This document shows positions 1-5,101 of a DNA stretch of 6,559 nucleotides, in pieces; the first letter of the stretch is position 1; each line of letters starts with the position of its first letter. The DNA lies in contig CAIQCE010000225.1 in assembly GCA_903870185.1 (NCBI GenBank), forward strand, positions 1 through 6,559, given 5' to 3'. The DNA is from an uncultured Gammaproteobacteria bacterium (GTDB lineage: Bacteria > Pseudomonadota > Gammaproteobacteria > Coxiellales > Coxiellaceae). Under the pieces are notes generated by a model. It searched no databases and was not told the origin of the DNA. It saw nothing but the letters and a program-made list of their open reading frames with translations. Both the position numbers and the translations under genes were made by a program.

Positions 1-1076
1 CACCTCCAGTAAGTGAGCCTGAAGCAAAGCCTGAAGCAAAGCCTGAAGCAAAGCCTGAAGCAAAGCCTGAAGCAAAGCCTGAAGCAAAGCCTGAAGCAAA
101 GCCTGAAGCAAAGCCTGAAGCAAAGCCTGAAGCAAAGCCTCTTCCTGATTTAAAACCCGCAATAGTTAAAGAGACGGTTCCTGCTGAGGTTCAAAAAGAG
201 GCATCACTGCCAACACCTGTCACTACAGCTGAAAAACCTGTTCCAAAATCAGTACCAGTTACTGAGCCCCTTCCCGATTTAAAGCCCCCAGTTAAGACTG
301 CTCCTGTTGAAGTGAAACCAGTAATTGCACCTGCACCTGCTGCCCAACCTTCTCCTGTTGTTCAGAAAGTCGTGCCAGCGTCTCTGATGCAGTCTGATTT
401 CAGTGAGGATTTGAAAATCGAGCAAAATTCTCCCGATGCTTCGATGGTGAAAATTCCAGTTTCAGCACCCGAGGCTATAGATGAGCCTGAGGAAAATCCT
501 CCTGCTCAAATTGAACCTGCTGCACCTGCAATAAAATCTATGCCTTTACCAGAATCTCATCCTGAATTTTCATCTGCATCAGAATCTGTGTCTGAAACTG
601 CACCTGTTACTTTAGATTCTAGTCTGGAGCCAAAGCCTGCAGAGGTCGTAGAAGAAACTAATGCGATTGAATTAGTCGATTCTGTGAAGAGAATTCAAAA
701 ACTTTGGCAAGATGGATCTATGAAGAAATTTGGTTTTGATTTGCCTGTCGATCAATCTATTATACAAGCTTCCATTGAGTCATTGGAGAAAGATTCTTCC
801 CAGCCTCAGGGGGCCAATCTAGTTTATTTAGAAGGGCAGGTAGCAGTATTGTTCAAGCAAGTCTTGTCTTTGCCCTTCTCTGAAAAATTAAGCAGTTTAT
901 CAAGTGATACGATGCGTGCCGCTTATCTTAATAACGTGATTCAAGCCCATGCCTTCGAAGTGTCAAATCATGTGTTTATCTCGTCACCCGAAGACCAAGT
1001 TCAGCATCCCCAAGGGTTTAATAAAGCATTCCTTTCGGCGATTGAAGCAGGGTTGATAAAGCTGCAAACTTTTTAG
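1..1076 (+). CDS. Pro/Glu/Lys-rich repeat protein of unknown function, 5' end missing
   Basis: The reading frame (codons starting at 3, 6, 9...) is open from the window edge to TAG at 1074-1076, giving at least 357 residues. The true start lies upstream; the GTG at 312 is internal. The visible protein begins with ten perfect EAKP units (21-140) and continues with a Pro/Val/Lys/Glu-rich stretch in which LPDLKP occurs twice (141-158 and 270-287, 16/18 bases identical). An acidic Pro/Ser/Glu-rich stretch follows to about 650. The last ~140 residues (about 655-1073) are a normal-complexity, mostly helical-looking domain with an aromatic, charged start (KRIQKLWQDG, KKFGFDLP). No transmembrane segment, signal peptide or catalytic motif is visible in this part. 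The architecture, an extended linker plus a small C-terminal domain, resembles envelope-spanning or secreted proteins, but I do not recognise the C-terminal domain. The gene is convergent with sbcB and their stops overlap. Confidence 0.8.
   Translation, partial: PPVSEPEAKPEAKPEAKPEAKPEAKPEAKPEAKPEAKPEAKPEAKPLPDLKPAIVKETVPAEVQKEASLPTPVTTAEKPVPKSVPVTEPLPDLKPPVKTAPVEVKPVIAPAPAAQPSPVVQKVVPASLMQSDFSEDLKIEQNSPDASMVKIPVSAPEAIDEPEENPPAQIEPAAPAIKSMPLPESHPEFSSASESVSETAPVTLDSSLEPKPAEVVEETNAIELVDSVKRIQKLWQDGSMKKFGFDLPVDQSIIQASIESLEKDSSQPQGANLVYLEGQVAVLFKQVLSLPFSEKLSSLSSDTMRAAYLNNVIQAHAFEVSNHVFISSPEDQVQHPQGFNKAFLSAIEAGLIKLQTF
21..140 (+). repeat. Ten perfect tandem copies of a 12-bp unit (EAKP repeat)
   Basis: The unit GAAGCAAAGCCT occurs ten times without a single mismatch, translating as Glu-Ala-Lys-Pro in the frame of the surrounding gene. 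The preceding codons GAG CCT (15-20) look like the end of a diverged earlier unit. Because the unit is a multiple of three, gain or loss of copies keeps the frame and only changes the length of the linker. The perfect identity, including third codon positions, suggests recent expansion by slippage. Confidence 0.97.
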
Positions 1077-2500
1077 TTAGGTTGCGACAAACTCATTAAA
1101 TAATGCTTAAGCTCATCCAGTAAGGTTTTTTGCTGTTCATCTAATTCTCGATCGTTTAAGATTTCTTCGATTTCGATTAAAGCCTCTTTGATAGTTAAGC
1201 GTGGGTTACCTTTGAAATCGATAGGGGCATTTTCAGTTTCACTATTATGGACTTTTTGAAGATACTCATCGAAAGTGGTTTTATGAGGATTAAGTAAAAG
1301 CTCGGGGTGATTTCTGCCTAAAATACGAATCGCTTGTTGTAATTGTTCTGCATTAGAAAATGAATTTAAGAATTTCGCTCTATCCTGAGATCGATGAAAT
1401 TCTAAATTTAAAGCCTGTTCTTGAGTGCTTGGAAAGCCTCTTAAATATAGGGCTGAATCTAAATCCACTCCTTCGATTTCAGGGTAAGCATAAGTTTGAT
1501 GAAAATCACAAATAGTTTTTAGAAGCTCTGGATGCTCGCTTAAAAAAGCTTTATTCGAGCTCACTATTTCGAGCCTTTCAGGTGTTAAATATTTTAAAAA
1601 ACGAGTTTGTGTGGGGAGTAATATAGGAGGTTCAGCCATTCGTTTTCGAATGACAAAAACTTCATTAGTGATTGATTCAATCGAAAGCTCTCGAAAATCA
1701 GGATGATCCATTCGCAACCATAAACTTTGGTTTTTATAAATTTGATGAGTGCCAAGAGCCAATACAGGCGCTTGGAAAAAATTCTGAGCCCCTAATTTTC
1801 CTTGAATTAATAGGGCTTCTTTAAAGCGAGCATCAATATTAGAAAAAGCGGGTTTTAATTGAGCCATTCTTTCGGCATCAATTTTTTTATCGAAATAACC
1901 TGAAACATATTCCCACATGGGTTGATCGCTCATCAATTTTTTAGCGAGCTCTAAGGTGACTAACACATCAACCATCGCATTATGAGCTTGCCCTTCCGTC
2001 CATTGATTGAGTGCGTTTAAATTTTCTAATTTCAAGCTGATTTTGCCCTCAAGCATAGGCCATTTAATCGCTGGTTTTCCAAATAAATAGTAAAGAATAG
2101 TGATAGGGTATAAATCCATTCTTTGGCACTGATTAGCATATTGGTGAGTGTAAGGTGGCAGTAAGTTTTTATAAAAGCCAAATCGTAGAAACTCATCATC
2201 AAAACCAAGTGTATTGTATCCTAAAGAAGTGGTGTTAGGCGTGTTAAATAGTTGATGAATTTCTTGAATGGCTTTGAGCTCTGGGATACCTGAGTTTAAA
2301 TCTTCAAGACTAATTCGATGAGTAATAGTAGCTGCTGGAGAAGGGATGGTGTCAGGATTGAGTTTGAGTCTATAGTGATATCGATTGAGTTCATTGAGAT
2401 TTAAGTCAGTCCGAATCGCAGCGAATTCTAGAACTTGATCAAAAGATTTGTTGAGGCCGGAAGTTTCAATGTCGTAGAATAAATAGGTTTTTGGGTTCAT
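1073..2500 (-). CDS. sbcB: Exodeoxyribonuclease I (3'-5' ssDNA exonuclease)
   Basis: Exonuclease I degrades single-stranded DNA processively from the 3' end and acts in recombination, mismatch repair and DNA end processing. With the start at 2500 the product is 475 residues, exactly the length of E. coli ExoI. All DEDDh nuclease motifs are present: FYDIET near the N-terminus (D10, E12), GYNTLGFDDE (D101/D102) and AHNAMVDV (H173, D178), the last matching AHDAMADV in E. coli. The SH3-like and helical C-terminal parts follow (about 200-475). I chose the ATG at 2500 because a GGAA lies 6 bases upstream. An in-frame ATG at 2512 has no Shine-Dalgarno, and a longer frame to 2587 runs through intergenic hairpin repeats and is not family-like. 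The stop (TAA, 1075-1073) overlaps that of the convergent gene. The CDF gene lies 109 bp upstream on the same strand. Confidence 0.95.
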   Translation of the reverse strand: MNPKTYLFYDIETSGLNKSFDQVLEFAAIRTDLNLNELNRYHYRLKLNPDTIPSPAATITHRISLEDLNSGIPELKAIQEIHQLFNTPNTTSLGYNTLGFDDEFLRFGFYKNLLPPYTHQYANQCQRMDLYPITILYYLFGKPAIKWPMLEGKISLKLENLNALNQWTEGQAHNAMVDVLVTLELAKKLMSDQPMWEYVSGYFDKKIDAERMAQLKPAFSNIDARFKEALLIQGKLGAQNFFQAPVLALGTHQIYKNQSLWLRMDHPDFRELSIESITNEVFVIRKRMAEPPILLPTQTRFLKYLTPERLEIVSSNKAFLSEHPELLKTICDFHQTYAYPEIEGVDLDSALYLRGFPSTQEQALNLEFHRSQDRAKFLNSFSNAEQLQQAIRILGRNHPELLLNPHKTTFDEYLQKVHNSETENAPIDFKGNPRLTIKEALIEIEEILNDRELDEQQKTLLDELKHYLMSLSQPN

Positions 2501-2505
2501 AGAGA

Positions 2506-2511
2506 GTTCCA
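2506..2511 (-). promoter_or_regulatory. Ribosome binding site deciding the sbcB start
   Basis: On the minus strand this reads TGGAAC. The GGAA core ends 6 bases before the ATG at 2500. No comparable motif precedes the alternative starts at 2512 or 2587. Confidence 0.55.
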
Positions 2512-2519
2512 TGTTATTG

Positions 2520-2532
2520 GGTGCCTGGCACC
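2520..2532. repeat. GGTGCC-T-GGCACC inverted repeat in the sbcB leader
   Basis: This is a perfect 6-bp inverted repeat around a single central T. It lies just upstream of the sbcB ribosome binding site and downstream of an AT-rich TATATT-like hexamer (2537-2542 on the minus strand). The GGTGCC/GGCACC arm recurs in the neighbouring hairpin repeats (GTTGGTGCC at 2561 and 2577), so it is probably a fragment of the same family rather than a dedicated operator. Confidence 0.6.
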
Positions 2533-2555
2533 GTAAAATATATACAGCGGCATTG

Positions 2556-2606
2556 TGTAGGTTGGTGCCATTGTAGGTTGGTGCCAAGCGTTAGCGCGGC
2601 CCAACA
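2556..2606. repeat. REP-like GTAGGTTGG hairpin with partial tandem copy
   Basis: A 15-bp segment, TGTAGGTTGGTGCCA, occurs at 2556-2570 and again at 2572-2586 (16-bp period). The second copy continues into a full hairpin: GTTGG (2577-2581) pairs with CCAAC (2601-2605), GCC (2583-2585) with GGC (2598-2600), and GCG (2588-2590) with CGC (2595-2597). It starts just past the stop of the CDF gene on the minus strand. It could therefore fold at the 3' end of that transcript, although no U-tract follows. Similar hairpins occur at 6298-6329 and, degraded, at 6365-6399. Confidence 0.75.
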
Positions 2607-2609
2607 TCA

Positions 2610-3743
2610 TCAACAATAATAAATCTCCACCCCTTTCACTGCTTTAAACTCTTTAACCGCCTTATGATAAAGCTCTGAAAGTTCTGTTGAGGAATGTTTC
2701 TCTAAAGTCGATAGCGGTAGATAAATTTCTAAGCTCAATCGCCCTTTCAAATAATGAATTTGAAAATGTTTTAATTCAGAATAACCGGGTAGATGGTACC
2801 AAAGACTTTTCAAGTGTTCAACGATTTCATCGCGATTGGGCAGATCAACTGAAGGCATTTCATGTTCATCATCTTCAGGATCGATATGAATCGTTACATC
2901 GAGAAGATGGGGGATATTTTTAACGAGTTTCAAGTAAACTTGATCGGCGATGTAGTGGCCTTCAGAAACGCTGATTTTAGGGTTCACCAAAATATGAGAA
3001 TCCACAAAAATATTACCACCCAGTGATCGCGAGCGGAGCTGGTGGATGGATTGAACCCCAGGAACCGCTCTAATATGACGAATGATGAGTTTCAAGGTTT
3101 TATTATCGACAGCAGTATCAATAAGTTCTCGAGTGCTTGCAATGATCATTTGGGCGCCCATTTTGATGATCAATGCGCAGATAATAAAAGCAGCTCCTGC
3201 ATCGAGGTAGGGGATTCCAAAATAGGTTCCGATCACACTGACGAGCACGATGAGTGAGACATAGGCATCACTGCGTTTATGATAGGCATTGCTGTGCAAT
3301 AAATTTGAATTAAGTTCAGTACCGACTTTATCGGTATATCGAAACAGCCATTCATTCGCGATGATTGAGATAACTGCTGTCAATATCACAGCACTGGCGG
3401 GATGAGGCATTTCAACCCCATGCCTGATATTGTCTAAGGTATCAATTCCGAGCGCTAGGCCCACTGCACTCAGCATGATAGCGATCACTATCGCCGCTAA
3501 AGTTTCAATTCGTTGGTGGCCGTAGGGATGTTCCTTATCAGGGTGCTTTCCGCCAGCTTTGGCAGCCAGGATTACTAAACCATCACTGAGCAAGTCTGAA
3601 AAAGAATGTAATCCATCTGCAACCAAGGCTTGAGAATGACCAATGTAACCCACGGCGATTTTAAATAAAGCGAGCAGTAAATTAACAAGAGCATTGATGA
3701 TAGTGACTCTTTTGATTTCTGAATAATGGTGGTGGTGTGCCAT
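2610..3743 (-). CDS. Cation diffusion facilitator (CDF) metal efflux transporter with C-terminal extension
   Basis: CDF proteins are inner-membrane dimers that export Zn2+, Fe2+ or similar divalent metals in exchange for protons. Numbered from the ATG at 3743 (377 residues), six transmembrane segments are seen at about 14-34, 38-61, 83-101, 116-134, 161-177 and 181-202. The metal site is intact: HSFSD in TM2 (H46, D50) and HKRSD at TM5 (H155, D159). This HxxxD/HxxxD pairing resembles zinc-type CDFs such as ZitB more than the DxxxD of E. coli FieF. The loop motif HPYGHQRIETLAA (H72, H76) and the cytoplasmic domain ending HIDPED (H286, D288) match the family. A His4 cluster sits at residues 3-6. 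About 88 extra residues (290-377) follow where the family usually ends near 300. A GTG at 3752 is an alternative start; the ATG has a weak GAGTG 8 bases upstream. Transcription is probably from its own promoter at 3774-3802, with sbcB downstream. Confidence 0.93.
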   Translation of the reverse strand: MAHHHHYSEIKRVTIINALVNLLLALFKIAVGYIGHSQALVADGLHSFSDLLSDGLVILAAKAGGKHPDKEHPYGHQRIETLAAIVIAIMLSAVGLALGIDTLDNIRHGVEMPHPASAVILTAVISIIANEWLFRYTDKVGTELNSNLLHSNAYHKRSDAYVSLIVLVSVIGTYFGIPYLDAGAAFIICALIIKMGAQMIIASTRELIDTAVDNKTLKLIIRHIRAVPGVQSIHQLRSRSLGGNIFVDSHILVNPKISVSEGHYIADQVYLKLVKNIPHLLDVTIHIDPEDDEHEMPSVDLPNRDEIVEHLKSLWYHLPGYSELKHFQIHYLKGRLSLEIYLPLSTLEKHSSTELSELYHKAVKEFKAVKGVEIYYC

Positions 3744-3773
3744 AGTGTTCACTCAGATAGTTTTAACAGAGGC

Positions 3774-3802
3774 TTGATAGCATTTAGGCGCGTTAATTGC
3801 AA
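3774..3802 (-). promoter_or_regulatory. Candidate sigma-70 promoter for the CDF gene
   Basis: On the minus strand TTGCAA (3802-3797) is followed, after exactly 17 bases, by TATCAA (3779-3774). Each hexamer matches the consensus at four of six positions. The predicted transcript would start near 3767, leaving a leader of about 24 bases before the ATG. The call rests on motif and spacing only. Confidence 0.4.
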
Positions 3803-3838
3803 GAGGATCGTTGAGCATTCGATATCAGTAGCACCGTG

Positions 3839-3854
3839 ATTTTATTAATAAAAT
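3839..3854. repeat. 16-bp perfect AT palindrome
   Basis: ATTTTATTAATAAAAT is a perfect palindrome with no spacer, located between the two divergent genes. It could be an operator for the CDF promoter, whose -35 lies about 37 bp away. In AT-rich DNA a 16-bp palindrome made only of A and T is weak evidence. Confidence 0.4.
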
Positions 3855-3867
3855 GAAGCTGAACGCT

Positions 3868-3892
3868 GTAGGGGCACCTCTTGTGGGTGCCC
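3868..3892. repeat. GTAGGGGCACC hairpin repeat
   Basis: GGGCACC (3872-3878) pairs with GGTGCCC (3886-3892) across a 7-base loop and is preceded by GTAG. This form (GTAGGGGC...GTGGGTGCCC) is a common class of intergenic hairpin repeat in gammaproteobacteria, distinct from the GTAGGTTGG type elsewhere in the window. No U-tract follows on either strand, so it is not a standard terminator. Confidence 0.65.
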
Positions 3893-3933
3893 AGAATATA
3901 AATCGTATTTCATGCCCCACCACATTTCCGTTT

Positions 3934-3953
3934 TTTAATACCCCGTTAAAATT
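3934..3953 (+). promoter_or_regulatory. PmrA-box-like direct repeat, copy 1
   Basis: Two TTAA cores (3935-3938 and 3946-3949) are spaced exactly 11 bp apart. Read as two 9-mers separated by two bases, they fit the cTTAATatT-N2-cTTAATatT pattern described for PmrA in Legionella and Coxiella at about 6/9 and 7/9 positions. A TATAAG hexamer (3970-3975), a possible -10, begins 17 bases after the box. The match is imperfect and the DNA is AT-rich, so this is a hypothesis. Confidence 0.35.
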
Positions 3954-3987
3954 ACGGTACTATTGATTTTATAAGCTTTGTGAGATA

Positions 3988-4022
3988 ATGCCTGCATAAA
4001 ATTAGGCATATCGCCAATTGGC
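3988..4022. promoter_or_regulatory. Operator-like inverted repeats in the duplicated leader
   Basis: ATGCCT (3988-3993) and AGGCAT (4004-4009) form a 6-bp inverted repeat with a 10-base spacer. Four bases later lies the perfect palindrome GCCAATTGGC (4013-4022). Both are conserved in copy 2 (6463-6497). Their position between the upstream promoter-like hexamers and the start codon is compatible with a repressor site or a structured 5' leader. Confidence 0.4.
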
Positions 4023-4037
4023 TGTATTGGTGCCATT

Positions 4038-4070
4038 TTTAACAGATTGATTTTGTTAAATAATTATAAG
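4038..4070 (+). promoter_or_regulatory. Inverted repeat and possible proximal promoter
   Basis: TTTAACA (4038-4044) and TGTTAAA (4054-4060) form a 7-bp inverted repeat with a 9-base spacer. TTAACA (4039-4044) is also a 5/6 match to a -35 box. The AT-rich TAATTATAAG (4061-4070) follows as a possible -10 region, with TAATTA at 16-bp spacing. TATAAG (4065-4070) is a better hexamer but sits too far away at 20 bp. An upstream alternative is TATAAG at 3970-3975 or GATAAT at 3984-3989. Which one is used cannot be decided here. Confidence 0.3.
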
Positions 4071-4100
4071 AATTCCGTAAATTAATTCCAGGAGAGTATT

Positions 4101-5075
4101 ATGCCACAGCATGCTGCTACAGTTGCACCCGCTGATTCAGCTTCACTGACTACGGCCGCTAATGTTCCTGCTGAACGGCGTCGAACTCTTGCTTCTGCCT
4201 CAACCAGTTTGTATTTATCGATCTTATTAGCCTTTGTCGCTTTAGGCAGTGGAGGAGTTGCAACTTTACTATCACTTTCAAGTTCAAGTTTATCCCCTTC
4301 TGCTCAGTACGCGATGGCAGTTTTAGCGGCTCTTTCAGCGGCTGCTTTAAGTGGATTTATCATTAAAGGATTGGAAGGAGTTAAGGGGGAAGGTCAGGCC
4401 TTGTTAGATGCGATTGCTCCTGTTAACAGCCGTAATCGGGTTGCTGAAGAAAAATTATTCGGGTCGGGTACTCGAGCGTCTCGCTTAGCTCAAACAGGAC
4501 AAGTGTTCAGTGGATTGGCGGTCGGCGCGAGTGGAGCGATGCTTGTGACGACTTCGCTTCGAATTGGGACGGGAAATATGAATTTACTGCCCCAGGAATG
4601 GTTGATGGTTTATGCATTATTGACGAGCGGCAGTAATTTAGCTGGGTTTGGATTATTGACTTCCTTAGGTGCCCGTAATGCTGATTTACAAGGAAGGAAA
4701 CACGAGCTTGATCTTAAAGCAAAAGATGCCAAAATAACTGACTTCGAGAGTAAAAAGCATGATGAGGTAGAGACTTTAAATGCTAATCATGCTGCTAAGC
4801 TTGCAGACAAGGCTCGAGAAAATATGGCTTTAAGTGCTCGTATCAAGACCTTGGAAGCACAATTAAGAGCTGCTGGAATAGAACCACCATCCATGAGTCC
4901 TCAAGGTGAATTATCACCTGTAGAAGCAGCCGCTGCAGGTGCCGGTTTATTTCAGCGCCGGCATTCGATTGTACCTGCAGCTGAAACAAAAGTTGATCAA
5001 TCATCGAATGTTGTGGCGGCTAATCTGGCTACAGATGGCTCGGCTCCTGCTAGATCAGCAGGTACTAGATTTTAA
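4101..5075 (+). CDS. Four-helix membrane protein with coiled coil, unknown function (effector-like)
   Basis: The product is 324 residues. A polar, Ala/Thr-rich N-terminus (1-35, with ERRR at 25-28) precedes four hydrophobic segments at about 37-59, 68-89, 135-154 and 166-188, arranged as two hairpins around a polar loop (91-131). A charged, Lys/Glu/Asp/Ala-rich coiled-coil stretch follows at about 192-257. The tail is low-complexity, Ala/Ser/Pro-rich, and ends SAGTRF. No signal peptide or enzyme motif is seen. The start is secure: AGGAGAG (4090-4096) lies just upstream of the ATG, and the gene ends with tandem TAA TAA. It lies 26 bp before the ankyrin-like gene and is probably co-transcribed with it. 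Two membrane hairpins plus a coiled coil are typical of bacterial proteins inserted into host membranes, but that role is inference; no family was recognised. Confidence 0.85.
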   Translation: MPQHAATVAPADSASLTTAANVPAERRRTLASASTSLYLSILLAFVALGSGGVATLLSLSSSSLSPSAQYAMAVLAALSAAALSGFIIKGLEGVKGEGQALLDAIAPVNSRNRVAEEKLFGSGTRASRLAQTGQVFSGLAVGASGAMLVTTSLRIGTGNMNLLPQEWLMVYALLTSGSNLAGFGLLTSLGARNADLQGRKHELDLKAKDAKITDFESKKHDEVETLNANHAAKLADKARENMALSARIKTLEAQLRAAGIEPPSMSPQGELSPVEAAAAGAGLFQRRHSIVPAAETKVDQSSNVVAANLATDGSAPARSAGTRF

Positions 5076-5101
5076 TAAAACTATGTTTAGAGGTAAAAAT
5101 T

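Larger units (their letters stand above)
3927..4084 (+). repeat. 158-bp direct repeat, copy 1 (promoter/leader block of the cassette)
   Basis: This block is identical to 6402-6559 apart from one base (C at 3960, G at 6435). The copies start 2475 bp apart. It ends 16 bases before the ATG of the 4101 gene, so it spans that gene's likely promoter and leader. Homology to copy 2 begins sharply at TCCG and may continue past 4084, since copy 2 runs into the window edge. Inside are a TTAA-N7-TTAA direct repeat, three inverted repeats and several AT-rich promoter-like hexamers. Confidence 0.97.
3744..4100. other. Divergent intergenic region between the CDF gene and the membrane-protein gene
   Basis: These 357 bases contain no credible gene. 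From left to right they hold the CDF ribosome binding site and promoter (3744-3802), a perfect AT palindrome (3839-3854), a GGGCACC/GGTGCCC hairpin (3872-3892) and the 158-bp block that is duplicated at the window end (3927-4084). A strong ribosome binding site for the next gene follows at 4090-4096. Confidence 0.8.

Noticed and set aside
21..140. CRISPR-like or minisatellite regulatory array
   Set aside because: There are no spacers, the unit is only 12 bp and it translates cleanly in the gene's frame, so it is a coding tandem repeat.
312..1076. GTG at 312 as the start of the first gene
   Set aside because: The same frame is open upstream to the window edge with the same Pro/Lys/Glu-rich composition and in-frame EAKP repeats, and there is no ribosome binding site, so 312 is internal.
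1..1076. TonB or another named Pro-rich energy-transducing protein
   Set aside because: The EAKP/EKP linker resembles TonB-like spacers, but the C-terminal domain shows no TonB motifs and the N-terminus is outside the window.
2687..3257. Small plus-strand reading frames at 2687-2923 and 3042-3257
   Set aside because: They lie antisense within the well-supported CDF gene and show no ribosome binding site or recognisable protein character.
2610..3743. Naming the CDF gene fieF or zitB
   Set aside because: The TM2 site is HxxxD rather than the DxxxD of FieF, and the long C-terminal extension fits neither protein, so metal specificity cannot be assigned from sequence.
3868..3892. Rho-independent terminator
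   Set aside because: The hairpin is good but no T-run follows on either strand, and it sits upstream of both neighbouring genes rather than downstream.
3927..4084. 158-bp block as a MITE or insertion sequence
   Set aside because: No terminal inverted repeats or target-site duplication are visible; only a weak inner pair (AATTACGG and CCGTAAATT) exists. Its placement before a start codon fits a duplicated promoter region better, though a dispersed repeat is not excluded.
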